A DNA stretch of 64,000 bases from Polynucleobacter sp. MG-6-Vaara-E2. GTDB lineage: Bacteria; Pseudomonadota; Gammaproteobacteria; Burkholderiales; Burkholderiaceae. The DNA lies in contig NZ_CP061303.1 of assembly GCF_018687695.1 (NCBI RefSeq), forward strand, positions 186,001-250,000. Reading direction: 5' to 3'. Below, in pieces: positions 57,290 through 64,000 of this stretch (position 1 is the stretch's first letter; every line of letters starts with the position of its first letter). A program made the translations under genes and the position numbers. Under the pieces are notes generated by a model that did no database searches, was not told the origin of the DNA, and saw nothing but the letters and a program-made list of their open reading frames with translations.

Positions 57290-58227
57290 TGCCACATTCT
57301 GTATCAAACCCATTGATCAGCGTTTTAATGCCAGCTTTTAATGTTGAGGATTATGTTGGGCCTGCAATTGAAAGTATTCTCAATCAAACATATACCAACT
57401 TTGAGCTCATCGTCTTGGATGATGGCTCTAGCGACGGTACTGTAAAAATTATTAGTACCTATTCGGACCCACGCTTAAAGAAAGTTTTCCTCCCAGAAAA
57501 CAAAGGCTTAGTGAGTGCCAGAAATACTTTGGTAGGCATGGCCCAGGGAAAATATATCGCTTTTCTAGATTCAGATGATTTGTCGGATCCAAGGCGTCTT
57601 GAGTTGCAGTTGCAATATCTCCAATCTAATCATTTGGATCTATGTGGCACAGATCATATTGTCTTGCATCAGGGGTCGGGCAAATTAAAATTCTCCAAGC
57701 AACGTCATTCGGATGCAGATATTAGAGCGATGATAGCAGTGTGTAGCCCTCTTTGTAATCCGTCGGTGATGGGGCGTGCAGAAGTATTTAGTGTGGTGCC
57801 TTATCTGTCAGGTAATGATGGTGCTGAAGATTACGTTATGTGGGTCAATCTGGCTCTAGCAGGCTGTAAGTTTGGCAATGTGCCAAAAAACTTAATCACA
57901 TATCGCGTACACGACAATCAAATCAGTAAAGTGCAAAATGCTAAGGTGACTAATATTTTTGATAAACGTAGGAAGCAATATCTTAACGCTCTAGGGATTA
58001 GTGATATTCTTATCCCTAGAAGGCTGCCTTTGAAGGAAAGATTAAGTTTGGCACCCCGTTTTTTATTTGCACTAAACAAAAAGATTCCAGGAATTTCTAT
58101 CAGCGCCAACTATCAAATTTATTCTCGCTATCAGTTCAGGGGGAATGGTATTTGGACGCCGTTTACACGTTTAGAGCGCGTGATTGTGGCAGCAGTTGCC
58201 TCTATTTGTGGGGCGCTCACTAGTTAG
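57289..58227 (+). CDS. Glycosyltransferase family 2
   Basis: The 312-residue protein has the classic GT2 start: ISVLMPAFNVEDYVGPAIES, LNQTYTNFELIVLDDGSSDGT and FLDSDDLSDPRRLE, with the DxD-type Asp cluster, and a later EDYVMWVNLA with the likely catalytic Asp/Glu. It would transfer one sugar to a lipid-linked polysaccharide intermediate on the cytoplasmic membrane. A hydrophobic C-terminus (VIVAAVASICGAL) may attach it to the membrane. It converges with the GT11 gene. Confidence 0.9.
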   Translation: MPHSVSNPLISVLMPAFNVEDYVGPAIESILNQTYTNFELIVLDDGSSDGTVKIISTYSDPRLKKVFLPENKGLVSARNTLVGMAQGKYIAFLDSDDLSDPRRLELQLQYLQSNHLDLCGTDHIVLHQGSGKLKFSKQRHSDADIRAMIAVCSPLCNPSVMGRAEVFSVVPYLSGNDGAEDYVMWVNLALAGCKFGNVPKNLITYRVHDNQISKVQNAKVTNIFDKRRKQYLNALGISDILIPRRLPLKERLSLAPRFLFALNKKIPGISISANYQIYSRYQFRGNGIWTPFTRLERVIVAAVASICGALTS

Positions 58228-58234
58228 ACTGGTT

Positions 58235-59116
58235 TTAGATTCTTTGCCATTGTGGTGGCAACAGGTCATGCCAATATTTTTCGTGATCGTTCGTCCAGTG
58301 TTTCGGCGCTATTACCATAGGTGCTGAGCTATTGCTAAGCCATGCGCCCCACCAGCTCAAAGAGCTATTTGCGATCAAATGCTTTTGACAGCGGTTCATT
58401 AGAAAAAGCTCTTGTACGGGCGCACTATTTTCACTGGAGTTTTCAATAAAGCAGATTCTGTCTTGGTGAGGTAGGTTGGCTTTTGCCCAATCAAGATCGT
58501 CAGAGAAAACAAAAAATTGCGAATTAGAGTCAGCAGCTAAAAGTAAATCCATACCTTTTTGGTAGTACTCTAGCCCTAAAAATCCGTGCACTTTTGCTGC
58601 ATTAGGCAGATGTACATAATCGCCTCTGCGAATATGAACCATTGCAGAGCAGCTATTCTCAATTTTTTCTAGATAATTTTGGTAATGGGTTGACAGAGGG
58701 GTAATAGGCTTAATTTCATCAATCAGATCTTGGCGAATTGACTCAAAGTAGTTAAAGGATTGCCAATAACCCATAAGATAGACATCTTGGCTGGCATAAG
58801 GCTTAAATGTATTAAGAGTCTGATTGAAGCGAAATGGTCTATCCCTAAGCACGTATGGACTTAAAGGTAAGAATTGTTGGGCAATTCTACGCCACTTCTT
58901 TGATGATTTAATGGCGGAACCTTGTTGCGCAATTTGGTAGTTAAGCCTGAGTTCTTGCAATAAAAAGTGCCTTGGGGTCACATCATCCCAGCCATGATTA
59001 AACCAGTCAATATCCAAAAGTAGTGACCCTTTTAATCTATTGCTAAGGGCTTTTCCAGTGGCATATTGGAAGAGTTGATTTCCAAGGCCGCCTTGAATTT
59101 GAGTCGTTATATTCAT
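58235..59116 (-). CDS. Alpha-1,2-fucosyltransferase homologue (GT11)
   Basis: The 293-residue protein begins MNITTQIQGGLGNQLFQYATGKAL, has VHIRRGDYV (the GDP-binding HxRRxD motif) and SSLSWWGAWLSN, the three GT11 signatures. Such enzymes usually add alpha-1,2-fucose, less often other deoxyhexoses, to O-antigens or capsules. It is the only reverse-strand gene in the polysaccharide locus, suggesting independent insertion or control. No GDP-fucose synthesis genes are in view. Confidence 0.85.
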   Translation of the reverse strand: MNITTQIQGGLGNQLFQYATGKALSNRLKGSLLLDIDWFNHGWDDVTPRHFLLQELRLNYQIAQQGSAIKSSKKWRRIAQQFLPLSPYVLRDRPFRFNQTLNTFKPYASQDVYLMGYWQSFNYFESIRQDLIDEIKPITPLSTHYQNYLEKIENSCSAMVHIRRGDYVHLPNAAKVHGFLGLEYYQKGMDLLLAADSNSQFFVFSDDLDWAKANLPHQDRICFIENSSENSAPVQELFLMNRCQKHLIANSSLSWWGAWLSNSSAPMVIAPKHWTNDHEKYWHDLLPPQWQRI

Positions 59117-59202
59117 ATCTCTATAATTAAAACATTAGATGGAGCATTGTTCTGAAATAGTGCTATTTGGGCCGAATTATTTTTTAAATGAATAGGTAAT
59201 TT

Positions 59203-60279
59203 ATGTTGACTGGCAGTATTTATGGGTGGGAGAACGGTCGGGACGATATTTTCAATCCACAGAGCTCTCGCAACCGTGATGATTGCCTAGAACCTATGCG
59301 TTTAATGTCTGCGGTAGCGCGTCAAAATGACATCGAGCTTCATACTGCTGATGTAAATGCTCAAAAGCATTTAACCCCTGATTTTTCGCTTTATGTTGAA
59401 TCGATCGATTTTGTTCCTTGCGGTGCCAAGAAAAACTATCTTATATTGTATGAGACACCGCTTACTGTTCCCAGAAATGGTGATAGCTGGTATTTAAACC
59501 AGTTTGACCGAATCTTCACCTGGAATAAAGATCTGCTTCACAATGGTCTTCAAGATTATCATGGCGGCATGGTAATGCGCGATCGATTTGTGCAGATTCA
59601 ATACCCAAATCCCATTCCCAAAGAATGTAATAGGGATTTTCAAAGCCCTACATATACCCAGCGTCAAGATTTTGTTTGTTTGATCGGTAGCAACCGTCAT
59701 GCTAATTTGGTAGATGAGCGCGAGTTATATTCCCAGAGAGTTAAGGCTATTCAATGGTTTGAGAAAAATGCGCCTTTTGACTTTAAGCTTTACGGTAATG
59801 GTTGGAAAGTTCCACAAAAGAGATTGGGTAGTTTGGGTAAGCTACGTTATCGCATGGAAAAAGTTATACCATTTTTACTGGGAAAACCGGTTTTTAAAAG
59901 CTATCAGGGGCCCGCTAAAACAAAGTATGAAGTTCTAAGCAAAACCCGGTTTTGTATTTGCTTTGAAAATGCTCGCAATATTGATGGCTACATCACTGAA
60001 AAAATATTTGATTGTTTTTTTGCTGGATGCATTCCGGTCTACTGGGGTGATGTTAGTATTGCAAACTATATTCCAGCGGAATGCTTTATTGATTTCCGCC
60101 AATTTTCTTCTTACTCAGATCTTTATCTATATCTCAAGAGTATGACTCCAGAACGGTTTGCTCAATACCAACAGGCCTCTAGAGAATTTTTATTGAGCAA
60201 TCAATTTACCCCATTTACTTCGCAAAATTTTGCTGACACTATCATTAGTCAAATTAAGGAAGATTTCGCGTTGGTCTAG
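59203..60279 (+). CDS. Alpha-1,3-fucosyltransferase homologue (GT10)
   Basis: The 358-residue protein has the GT10 C-terminal core KTRFCICFENARNIDGYITE then KIFDCFFAGCIPVYWGD, which binds GDP-fucose, and earlier LILYETPLTVPRN. GT10 enzymes add alpha-1,3/1,4-fucose, as in Lewis-type structures of Helicobacter. AGGT precedes the ATG. It diverges from the GT11 gene with 86 bp between starts, so this locus has two different fucosyltransferase types side by side. Confidence 0.85.
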   Translation: MLTGSIYGWENGRDDIFNPQSSRNRDDCLEPMRLMSAVARQNDIELHTADVNAQKHLTPDFSLYVESIDFVPCGAKKNYLILYETPLTVPRNGDSWYLNQFDRIFTWNKDLLHNGLQDYHGGMVMRDRFVQIQYPNPIPKECNRDFQSPTYTQRQDFVCLIGSNRHANLVDERELYSQRVKAIQWFEKNAPFDFKLYGNGWKVPQKRLGSLGKLRYRMEKVIPFLLGKPVFKSYQGPAKTKYEVLSKTRFCICFENARNIDGYITEKIFDCFFAGCIPVYWGDVSIANYIPAECFIDFRQFSSYSDLYLYLKSMTPERFAQYQQASREFLLSNQFTPFTSQNFADTIISQIKEDFALV

Positions 60280-60309
60280 CGCATTATCTAGATCCTAGTT
60301 CAGTGTAAT

Positions 60310-61260
60310 ATGCCCCCTATGTCTCTCATTAATCTATTCAAAAAGTCCAGAAAACCGATTCCCGAGTCGACTATTTTGTTGGCGGGACCTGTACGAAATG
60401 CTTCTGCACAAATTGAGAATGATTTTCGACGTTTGTTGACTAGCTTAAATGAATTTAAGAGGGTCTATTGCTTTGTTGTAGAGAGTGATTCAAGCGATGA
60501 CACTGTCATTAGATTGGAAAAGTTTACCCATGAATTTCCAAACTTCACATTTATAAGCGTTGGTGAATTAAGTAAAAAACTTTCTAAGAGAACAGATCGG
60601 ATTGCGTACTGTAGAAATCTTATTATTGATGCAGTAGCAAAAGATCCAAAATATGGTGAAGTTGATTACATTGCTATGGCTGACATGGATGGTATGAATG
60701 GGCTCGTTACACGAGAAAAAATCGCGCAGTGTTGGGAGGTTGATGAACCGTGGGATGTTATAACGGCAAATCAGTTGGGTGAGTATTATGATATTTGGGC
60801 ACTAAGCCATCCTTATTGGAATTCCATAGACTGCTGGGAACAAAAGCGTAAGCTTGAAAATATCCTAGGCGAAAAAGCAGCTCAAAATATTGCTGTAGCT
60901 TGTAAGCAGCACCCCATTGATCCGCGCGCAGATTTAATTGAAGTGAACTCTGCATTTGGTGGCTTAGGAATTTATACTAGAGAAGCATTTCTTGCGGGAC
61001 GTTATGCTGGAACAGATAGCCAAGCTGGCGGCATTGATGTTGCAGATCACATCCCGTTTCATCGCGATCTTAGGAAAAAAGGCTATCGCATTTTTATTAA
61101 CCCAGCCCTCATTAACTGTGATAAAACCCCAGGGGGTGCTTTAGAAGAGGTGCCGTTATCTAAGCCCAGAGGTAGTTTAAAATTAGTCCAGAAACTATGC
61201 ATCTTTTTATTTGGCAAAAAACGCTTTAATAAATATCTTCAGATACTTCTAAGGCCATAA
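60310..61260 (+). CDS. Putative glycosyltransferase (resembles CAP59/GT69 type)
   Basis: The 316-residue protein contains [52 protein letters not shown] and [12 protein letters not shown] (DxD). The order of these motifs recalls fungal CAP59-type mannosyltransferases, but the match is from memory and function is open. ATG 60319 ([10 protein letters not shown]) is a better start than 60310: TAATAT (60306-60311) ends 7 nt before it and overlaps the first ATG. rfbB follows 29 bp downstream. Confidence 0.6.
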   Translation: MPPMSLINLFKKSRKPIPESTILLAGPVRNASAQIENDFRRLLTSLNEFKRVYCFVVESDSSDDTVIRLEKFTHEFPNFTFISVGELSKKLSKRTDRIAYCRNLIIDAVAKDPKYGEVDYIAMADMDGMNGLVTREKIAQCWEVDEPWDVITANQLGEYYDIWALSHPYWNSIDCWEQKRKLENILGEKAAQNIAVACKQHPIDPRADLIEVNSAFGGLGIYTREAFLAGRYAGTDSQAGGIDVADHIPFHRDLRKKGYRIFINPALINCDKTPGGALEEVPLSKPRGSLKLVQKLCIFLFGKKRFNKYLQILLRP

Positions 61261-61289
61261 TTTTTTCTGGTTTTTATAAAGATAAAACA

Positions 61290-62351
61290 ATGATTTTAGT
61301 GACTGGTGGGGCGGGATTTATTGGGGCCAACTTTGTATTAAGTTGGCTTAGAGCCTCTGATGCTGAGGAAGTCATTAACTTAGATAAATTAACTTATGCA
61401 GGTAATTTAGCAAATTTAAGCGCACTTCAGAATGACCCTAGACATATTTTTATTCATGGCGATATTGGTGATAAAGATTTAGTTAGTAAACTTTTATCCG
61501 ATTACCATCCGCGCGCTATTGTTAATTTTGCCGCAGAGAGTCATGTCGATCGCTCAATTCATGGGCCGGCGGAGTTCATTCAAACCAATATTGTGGGCAC
61601 CTTTAATCTACTAGAGTGTGCAAGGGGCTACTGGGCAGGCTTGCAGCGTGTCGATAAAGAAAGGTTTCGTTTCCATCATATTTCGACCGATGAAGTCTAT
61701 GGATCTTTAGCATCATCCGACCCTGCTTTTAAGGAGACCAATTCCTACGGGCCTAATAGCCCCTATTCTGCCTCTAAGGCAGCCTCTGACCATTTGGTGC
61801 GTGCTTGGTTCCATACCTACGGTTTTCCAGTGGTTACCACCAATTGTTCTAATAATTATGGACCCTACCATTTCCCTGAAAAGCTCATACCGCTGGTTAT
61901 TCTGAATGCGTTGAATGGCAAACCATTGCCGGTATATGGCGATGGTCAACAAATTCGGGATTGGTTATACGTAGGTGACCACTGTTCGGCAATTCGTGAA
62001 GTTCTCGCTAAGGGTATTCTTGGTGAGACATATAACATTGGTGGCTGGAATGAAAAAGCCAATCTCGAGGTGGTCAATATAATCTGTCAAATTTTGGATG
62101 AGTTAAGGCCGCGCGCAGATGGCAAACCTTACGCAGACCAGATTACCTTTGTAAAAGATCGTCCTGGACATGATCGTCGTTATGCAATAGATGCAAGCAA
62201 AATTGAAAAAGACTTAGGCTGGCGGCCGCAAGAAACTTTTGATACTGGGATTCGTAAAACGATACAGTGGTATCTAGATAATCCAGATTGGGTTCAAGCG
62301 GTTGTGACTGGTTCTTATCGTGACTGGCTTGAGAAGCAATACCTCAATTGA
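61290..62351 (+). CDS. rfbB: dTDP-glucose 4,6-dehydratase
   Basis: The 353-residue extended SDR enzyme has the NAD loop [11 protein letters not shown] (6-16), STDEVYGSL with catalytic Asp-Glu, and [14 protein letters not shown] with the Tyr-Lys pair. It makes dTDP-4-keto-6-deoxyglucose, the second step of dTDP-L-rhamnose synthesis. rfbD and rfbA follow on the same strand; rfbC is presumably beyond the window. No Shine-Dalgarno is obvious. Confidence 0.96.
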   Translation: MILVTGGAGFIGANFVLSWLRASDAEEVINLDKLTYAGNLANLSALQNDPRHIFIHGDIGDKDLVSKLLSDYHPRAIVNFAAESHVDRSIHGPAEFIQTNIVGTFNLLECARGYWAGLQRVDKERFRFHHISTDEVYGSLASSDPAFKETNSYGPNSPYSASKAASDHLVRAWFHTYGFPVVTTNCSNNYGPYHFPEKLIPLVILNALNGKPLPVYGDGQQIRDWLYVGDHCSAIREVLAKGILGETYNIGGWNEKANLEVVNIICQILDELRPRADGKPYADQITFVKDRPGHDRRYAIDASKIEKDLGWRPQETFDTGIRKTIQWYLDNPDWVQAVVTGSYRDWLEKQYLN

Positions 62352-62364
62352 TAACGATCCGCTA

Positions 62365-63312
62365 ATGAATATTCTTGTTTTTGGGAGGGATGGTCAGCTA
62401 GGACAAGCCCTCCAGAAGCAATTTCAGAGTGTATTATTTCAAAAAGGAAATAACATTCTTTTTGTTGGTCGTAGCGAGTGCGATCTTGGTTATCCAAGCC
62501 AGATTACCAATTTACTAGAAGGCTTTAAACCACAGTTACTAATTAATGCTGCTGCTTACACTGCCGTAGATCAGGCGGAAAAAGAGCCAGAGTTAGCATT
62601 TGCAATTAACGCTGGCGCTCCTGAAGTAATGGCTGTATATGCTGCGCACTATGGAGCAACTCTGCTTCATTTTTCTACAGATTATGTTTTCGATGGATCA
62701 AAGCAGGGCGCCTATACGGAGAGCGACAAAATTAGTCCTTTAGGTGTGTATGGAAAATCCAAGGAAGCAGGTGAGCATGCGATTGCCAAAGCTTTCAAGA
62801 CTGCTACAGAAAAGAGTGGGCAGTTTGCAATTTTTAGAACTAGTTGGGTTTATGGCGATGGTAGAAATTTCATCCGCACTATTTTGCGTTTAGCTAAAGA
62901 GCGTTCAATGCTAAGGGTAATTAACGATCAATATGGCGTTCCTACTAGCGCCGCTTGGTTGGCGGAAGTGGTCTGCTATCTGGCGCTAAATACAAATCAG
63001 CTTAGAGAATTTCATTCGGGCATTTATCACGCGGTCCCACGAGGCGAAACTAGTTGGCATGCTTTAGCCTGTCTGGCGGTCCAGGCGGCCTTAGATGATG
63101 GTCAAGAATTGCAAGCATCCCTTGCTACTATCGCCCCAATTCCTGCATCAGAGTACCCCATGGCTGCTCCAAGACCAATGAACTCTCGTTTATCTACGAC
63201 TAGGCTTCAAATTGAGCTTGAGCGCCTAGGTCTTGTGTCAAAATTACCCCATTGGAATACACCATGGGATGAGCAAGTAGTCTCTTACGTCAAGCATTTA
63301 TCTAAAAATTGA
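62365..63312 (+). CDS. rfbD: dTDP-4-dehydrorhamnose reductase
   Basis: From ATG 62365 the 315-residue protein has VFGRDGQLGQALQ (NADPH loop), NAAAYTAVDQAE, STDYVFDGSKQGAYTE and YGKSKEAGE with the Tyr-Lys pair, the RfbD signature. It catalyses the last step of dTDP-L-rhamnose synthesis. The frame opens earlier at a GTG inside rfbB (62320), but the ATG after the rfbB stop gives the conserved start. rfbA begins 33 nt downstream. Confidence 0.95.
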   Translation: MNILVFGRDGQLGQALQKQFQSVLFQKGNNILFVGRSECDLGYPSQITNLLEGFKPQLLINAAAYTAVDQAEKEPELAFAINAGAPEVMAVYAAHYGATLLHFSTDYVFDGSKQGAYTESDKISPLGVYGKSKEAGEHAIAKAFKTATEKSGQFAIFRTSWVYGDGRNFIRTILRLAKERSMLRVINDQYGVPTSAAWLAEVVCYLALNTNQLREFHSGIYHAVPRGETSWHALACLAVQAALDDGQELQASLATIAPIPASEYPMAAPRPMNSRLSTTRLQIELERLGLVSKLPHWNTPWDEQVVSYVKHLSKN

Positions 63313-63345
63313 CGTTTTGCTTCATCCTAGTAAACGGAGGTAGAA

Positions 63346-64000
63346 ATGGCAAGTAGTATTAAAAAAGATCGCAAGGGCGTTATCTTGGCTGGTGGATCAG
63401 GCACTCGTTTATACCCTGTAACCCAAGCCGTTTCTAAGCAGCTCATGCCTGTTTATGACAAGCCAATGGTGTATTACCCGCTGACTACTTTAATGTTGGC
63501 AGGCATACGCGATATCTTGCTAATCTCCACGCCACAGGACACCCCACGCTTTACTGAATTGATTGGTGATGGGTCTCAGTGGGGTCTTAATATTCAATAC
63601 TGCGTGCAACCCTCCCCAGACGGTCTGGCTCAGGCATTTACTTTGGGAAAAAACTTTATTAATAACCACCCAAGTGCATTAGTACTTGGGCATAATATTT
63701 TCTATGGTGATCACCTAAAGGGTAATCTCGAGCGGGCTGATGCACAAGTAAATGGGGCGACAGTATTTGCCTATCATGTGACTGATCCTGAGCGCTATGG
63801 TGTTGTGGAATTTGATAAAAGCCATAAGGCAATCTCGATTGAAGAAAAGCCGGCACAACCCAGAAGTAACTATGCCGTGACAGGCCTCTATTTTTATGAT
63901 AACCAAGTATGTGATATTGCTAGCTCAATCAAGCCTAGTGCACGAGGTGAATTTGAGATTACGGATGTCAATCGTATTTATCTAGAGAACGATCAATTAA
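63346..64000 (+). CDS. rfbA: Glucose-1-phosphate thymidylyltransferase, cut by window edge
   Basis: The frame is open from ATG 63346 (ACGGAGGT upstream) to the window end, 218 codons. It has [16 protein letters not shown] with the nucleotide-binding loop, [16 protein letters not shown] and [12 protein letters not shown] with the metal Asp, and [20 protein letters not shown]. It makes dTDP-glucose, the first step of the rhamnose pathway. About a quarter of the protein lies beyond the edge. The order rfbB-rfbD-rfbA is a standard operon. Confidence 0.96.
   Translation, partial: MASSIKKDRKGVILAGGSGTRLYPVTQAVSKQLMPVYDKPMVYYPLTTLMLAGIRDILLISTPQDTPRFTELIGDGSQWGLNIQYCVQPSPDGLAQAFTLGKNFINNHPSALVLGHNIFYGDHLKGNLERADAQVNGATVFAYHVTDPERYGVVEFDKSHKAISIEEKPAQPRSNYAVTGLYFYDNQVCDIASSIKPSARGEFEITDVNRIYLENDQL

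Overview
The window reads as a contiguous piece of a betaproteobacterial chromosome. The gene neighbourhoods (ispB | rplU-rpmA-obgE-proB, rppH | proS, prmA-accC-accB-aroQ, fur | bamE-dapB, leuS-lptE-holA-proA, yqgE-ruvX-pyrR-pyrB), the long class Ia NrdA and the histone-like KPAAKK protein point to Burkholderiaceae. The moderate, AT-leaning base composition and compact spacing suggest Polynucleobacter or a close freshwater relative. That placement is inferred from gene order and protein style, not from a search. No rRNA, tRNA, CRISPR array, IS element or prophage was seen.

Bases 1-9,000: the 5' part of ispB (running off the left edge) diverges from rplU-rpmA, which has a consensus sigma70 promoter. 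A terminator follows, then obgE and proB. A lipoprotein and rppH oppose proS; ffh opposes a YpjD-like membrane protein and an AmpD-type amidase fused to a small zinc-ribbon-like segment. Bases 9,000-14,200: nrdA-nrdB behind a promoter that overlaps a pair of NrdR boxes, then a histone H1-like gene whose reading frame breaks at an A9 tract and continues in the -1 frame. Bases 14,200-30,700: mostly housekeeping genes for fatty-acid synthesis (accB, accC, a FabG-like reductase), shikimate (aroQ, aroE), peptidoglycan (mpl, mtgA), pyrimidine (pyrF), magnesium (corA), thiamine (thiL) and phospholipid (pgpA) metabolism, plus an unusual PrmA-DUF3426 fusion.

Bases 30,700-55,000: maeB, a barstar-family gene, rsmE, tkt-gap, fur | bamE-dapB, leuS-lptE-holA-proA, hemJ, an RlmL-type methyltransferase, rubredoxin, hemL, phr-apaH, and the ydcF-yqgE-ruvX-pyrR-pyrB run. 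Bases 55,000-64,000: a surface-polysaccharide locus with six glycosyltransferase-type genes, including one alpha-1,2-type (GT11) and one alpha-1,3-type (GT10) fucosyltransferase homologue, followed by dTDP-rhamnose genes rfbB-rfbD-rfbA (the last cut by the right edge).

The observations most worth following up are: (1) the histone-like gene with a dnaX-type A AAA AAG heptamer directly before its stop and a well-formed -1 continuation ending just before the terminator; (2) a recurring arrangement in which genes without a visible Shine-Dalgarno have a -10-like hexamer 5-7 nt before ATG, suggesting leaderless transcripts; (3) the PrmA-DUF3426 membrane fusion, also with an in-frame A9 tract; (4) obgE, whose only plausible ribosome-binding sequence lies inside a terminator hairpin.
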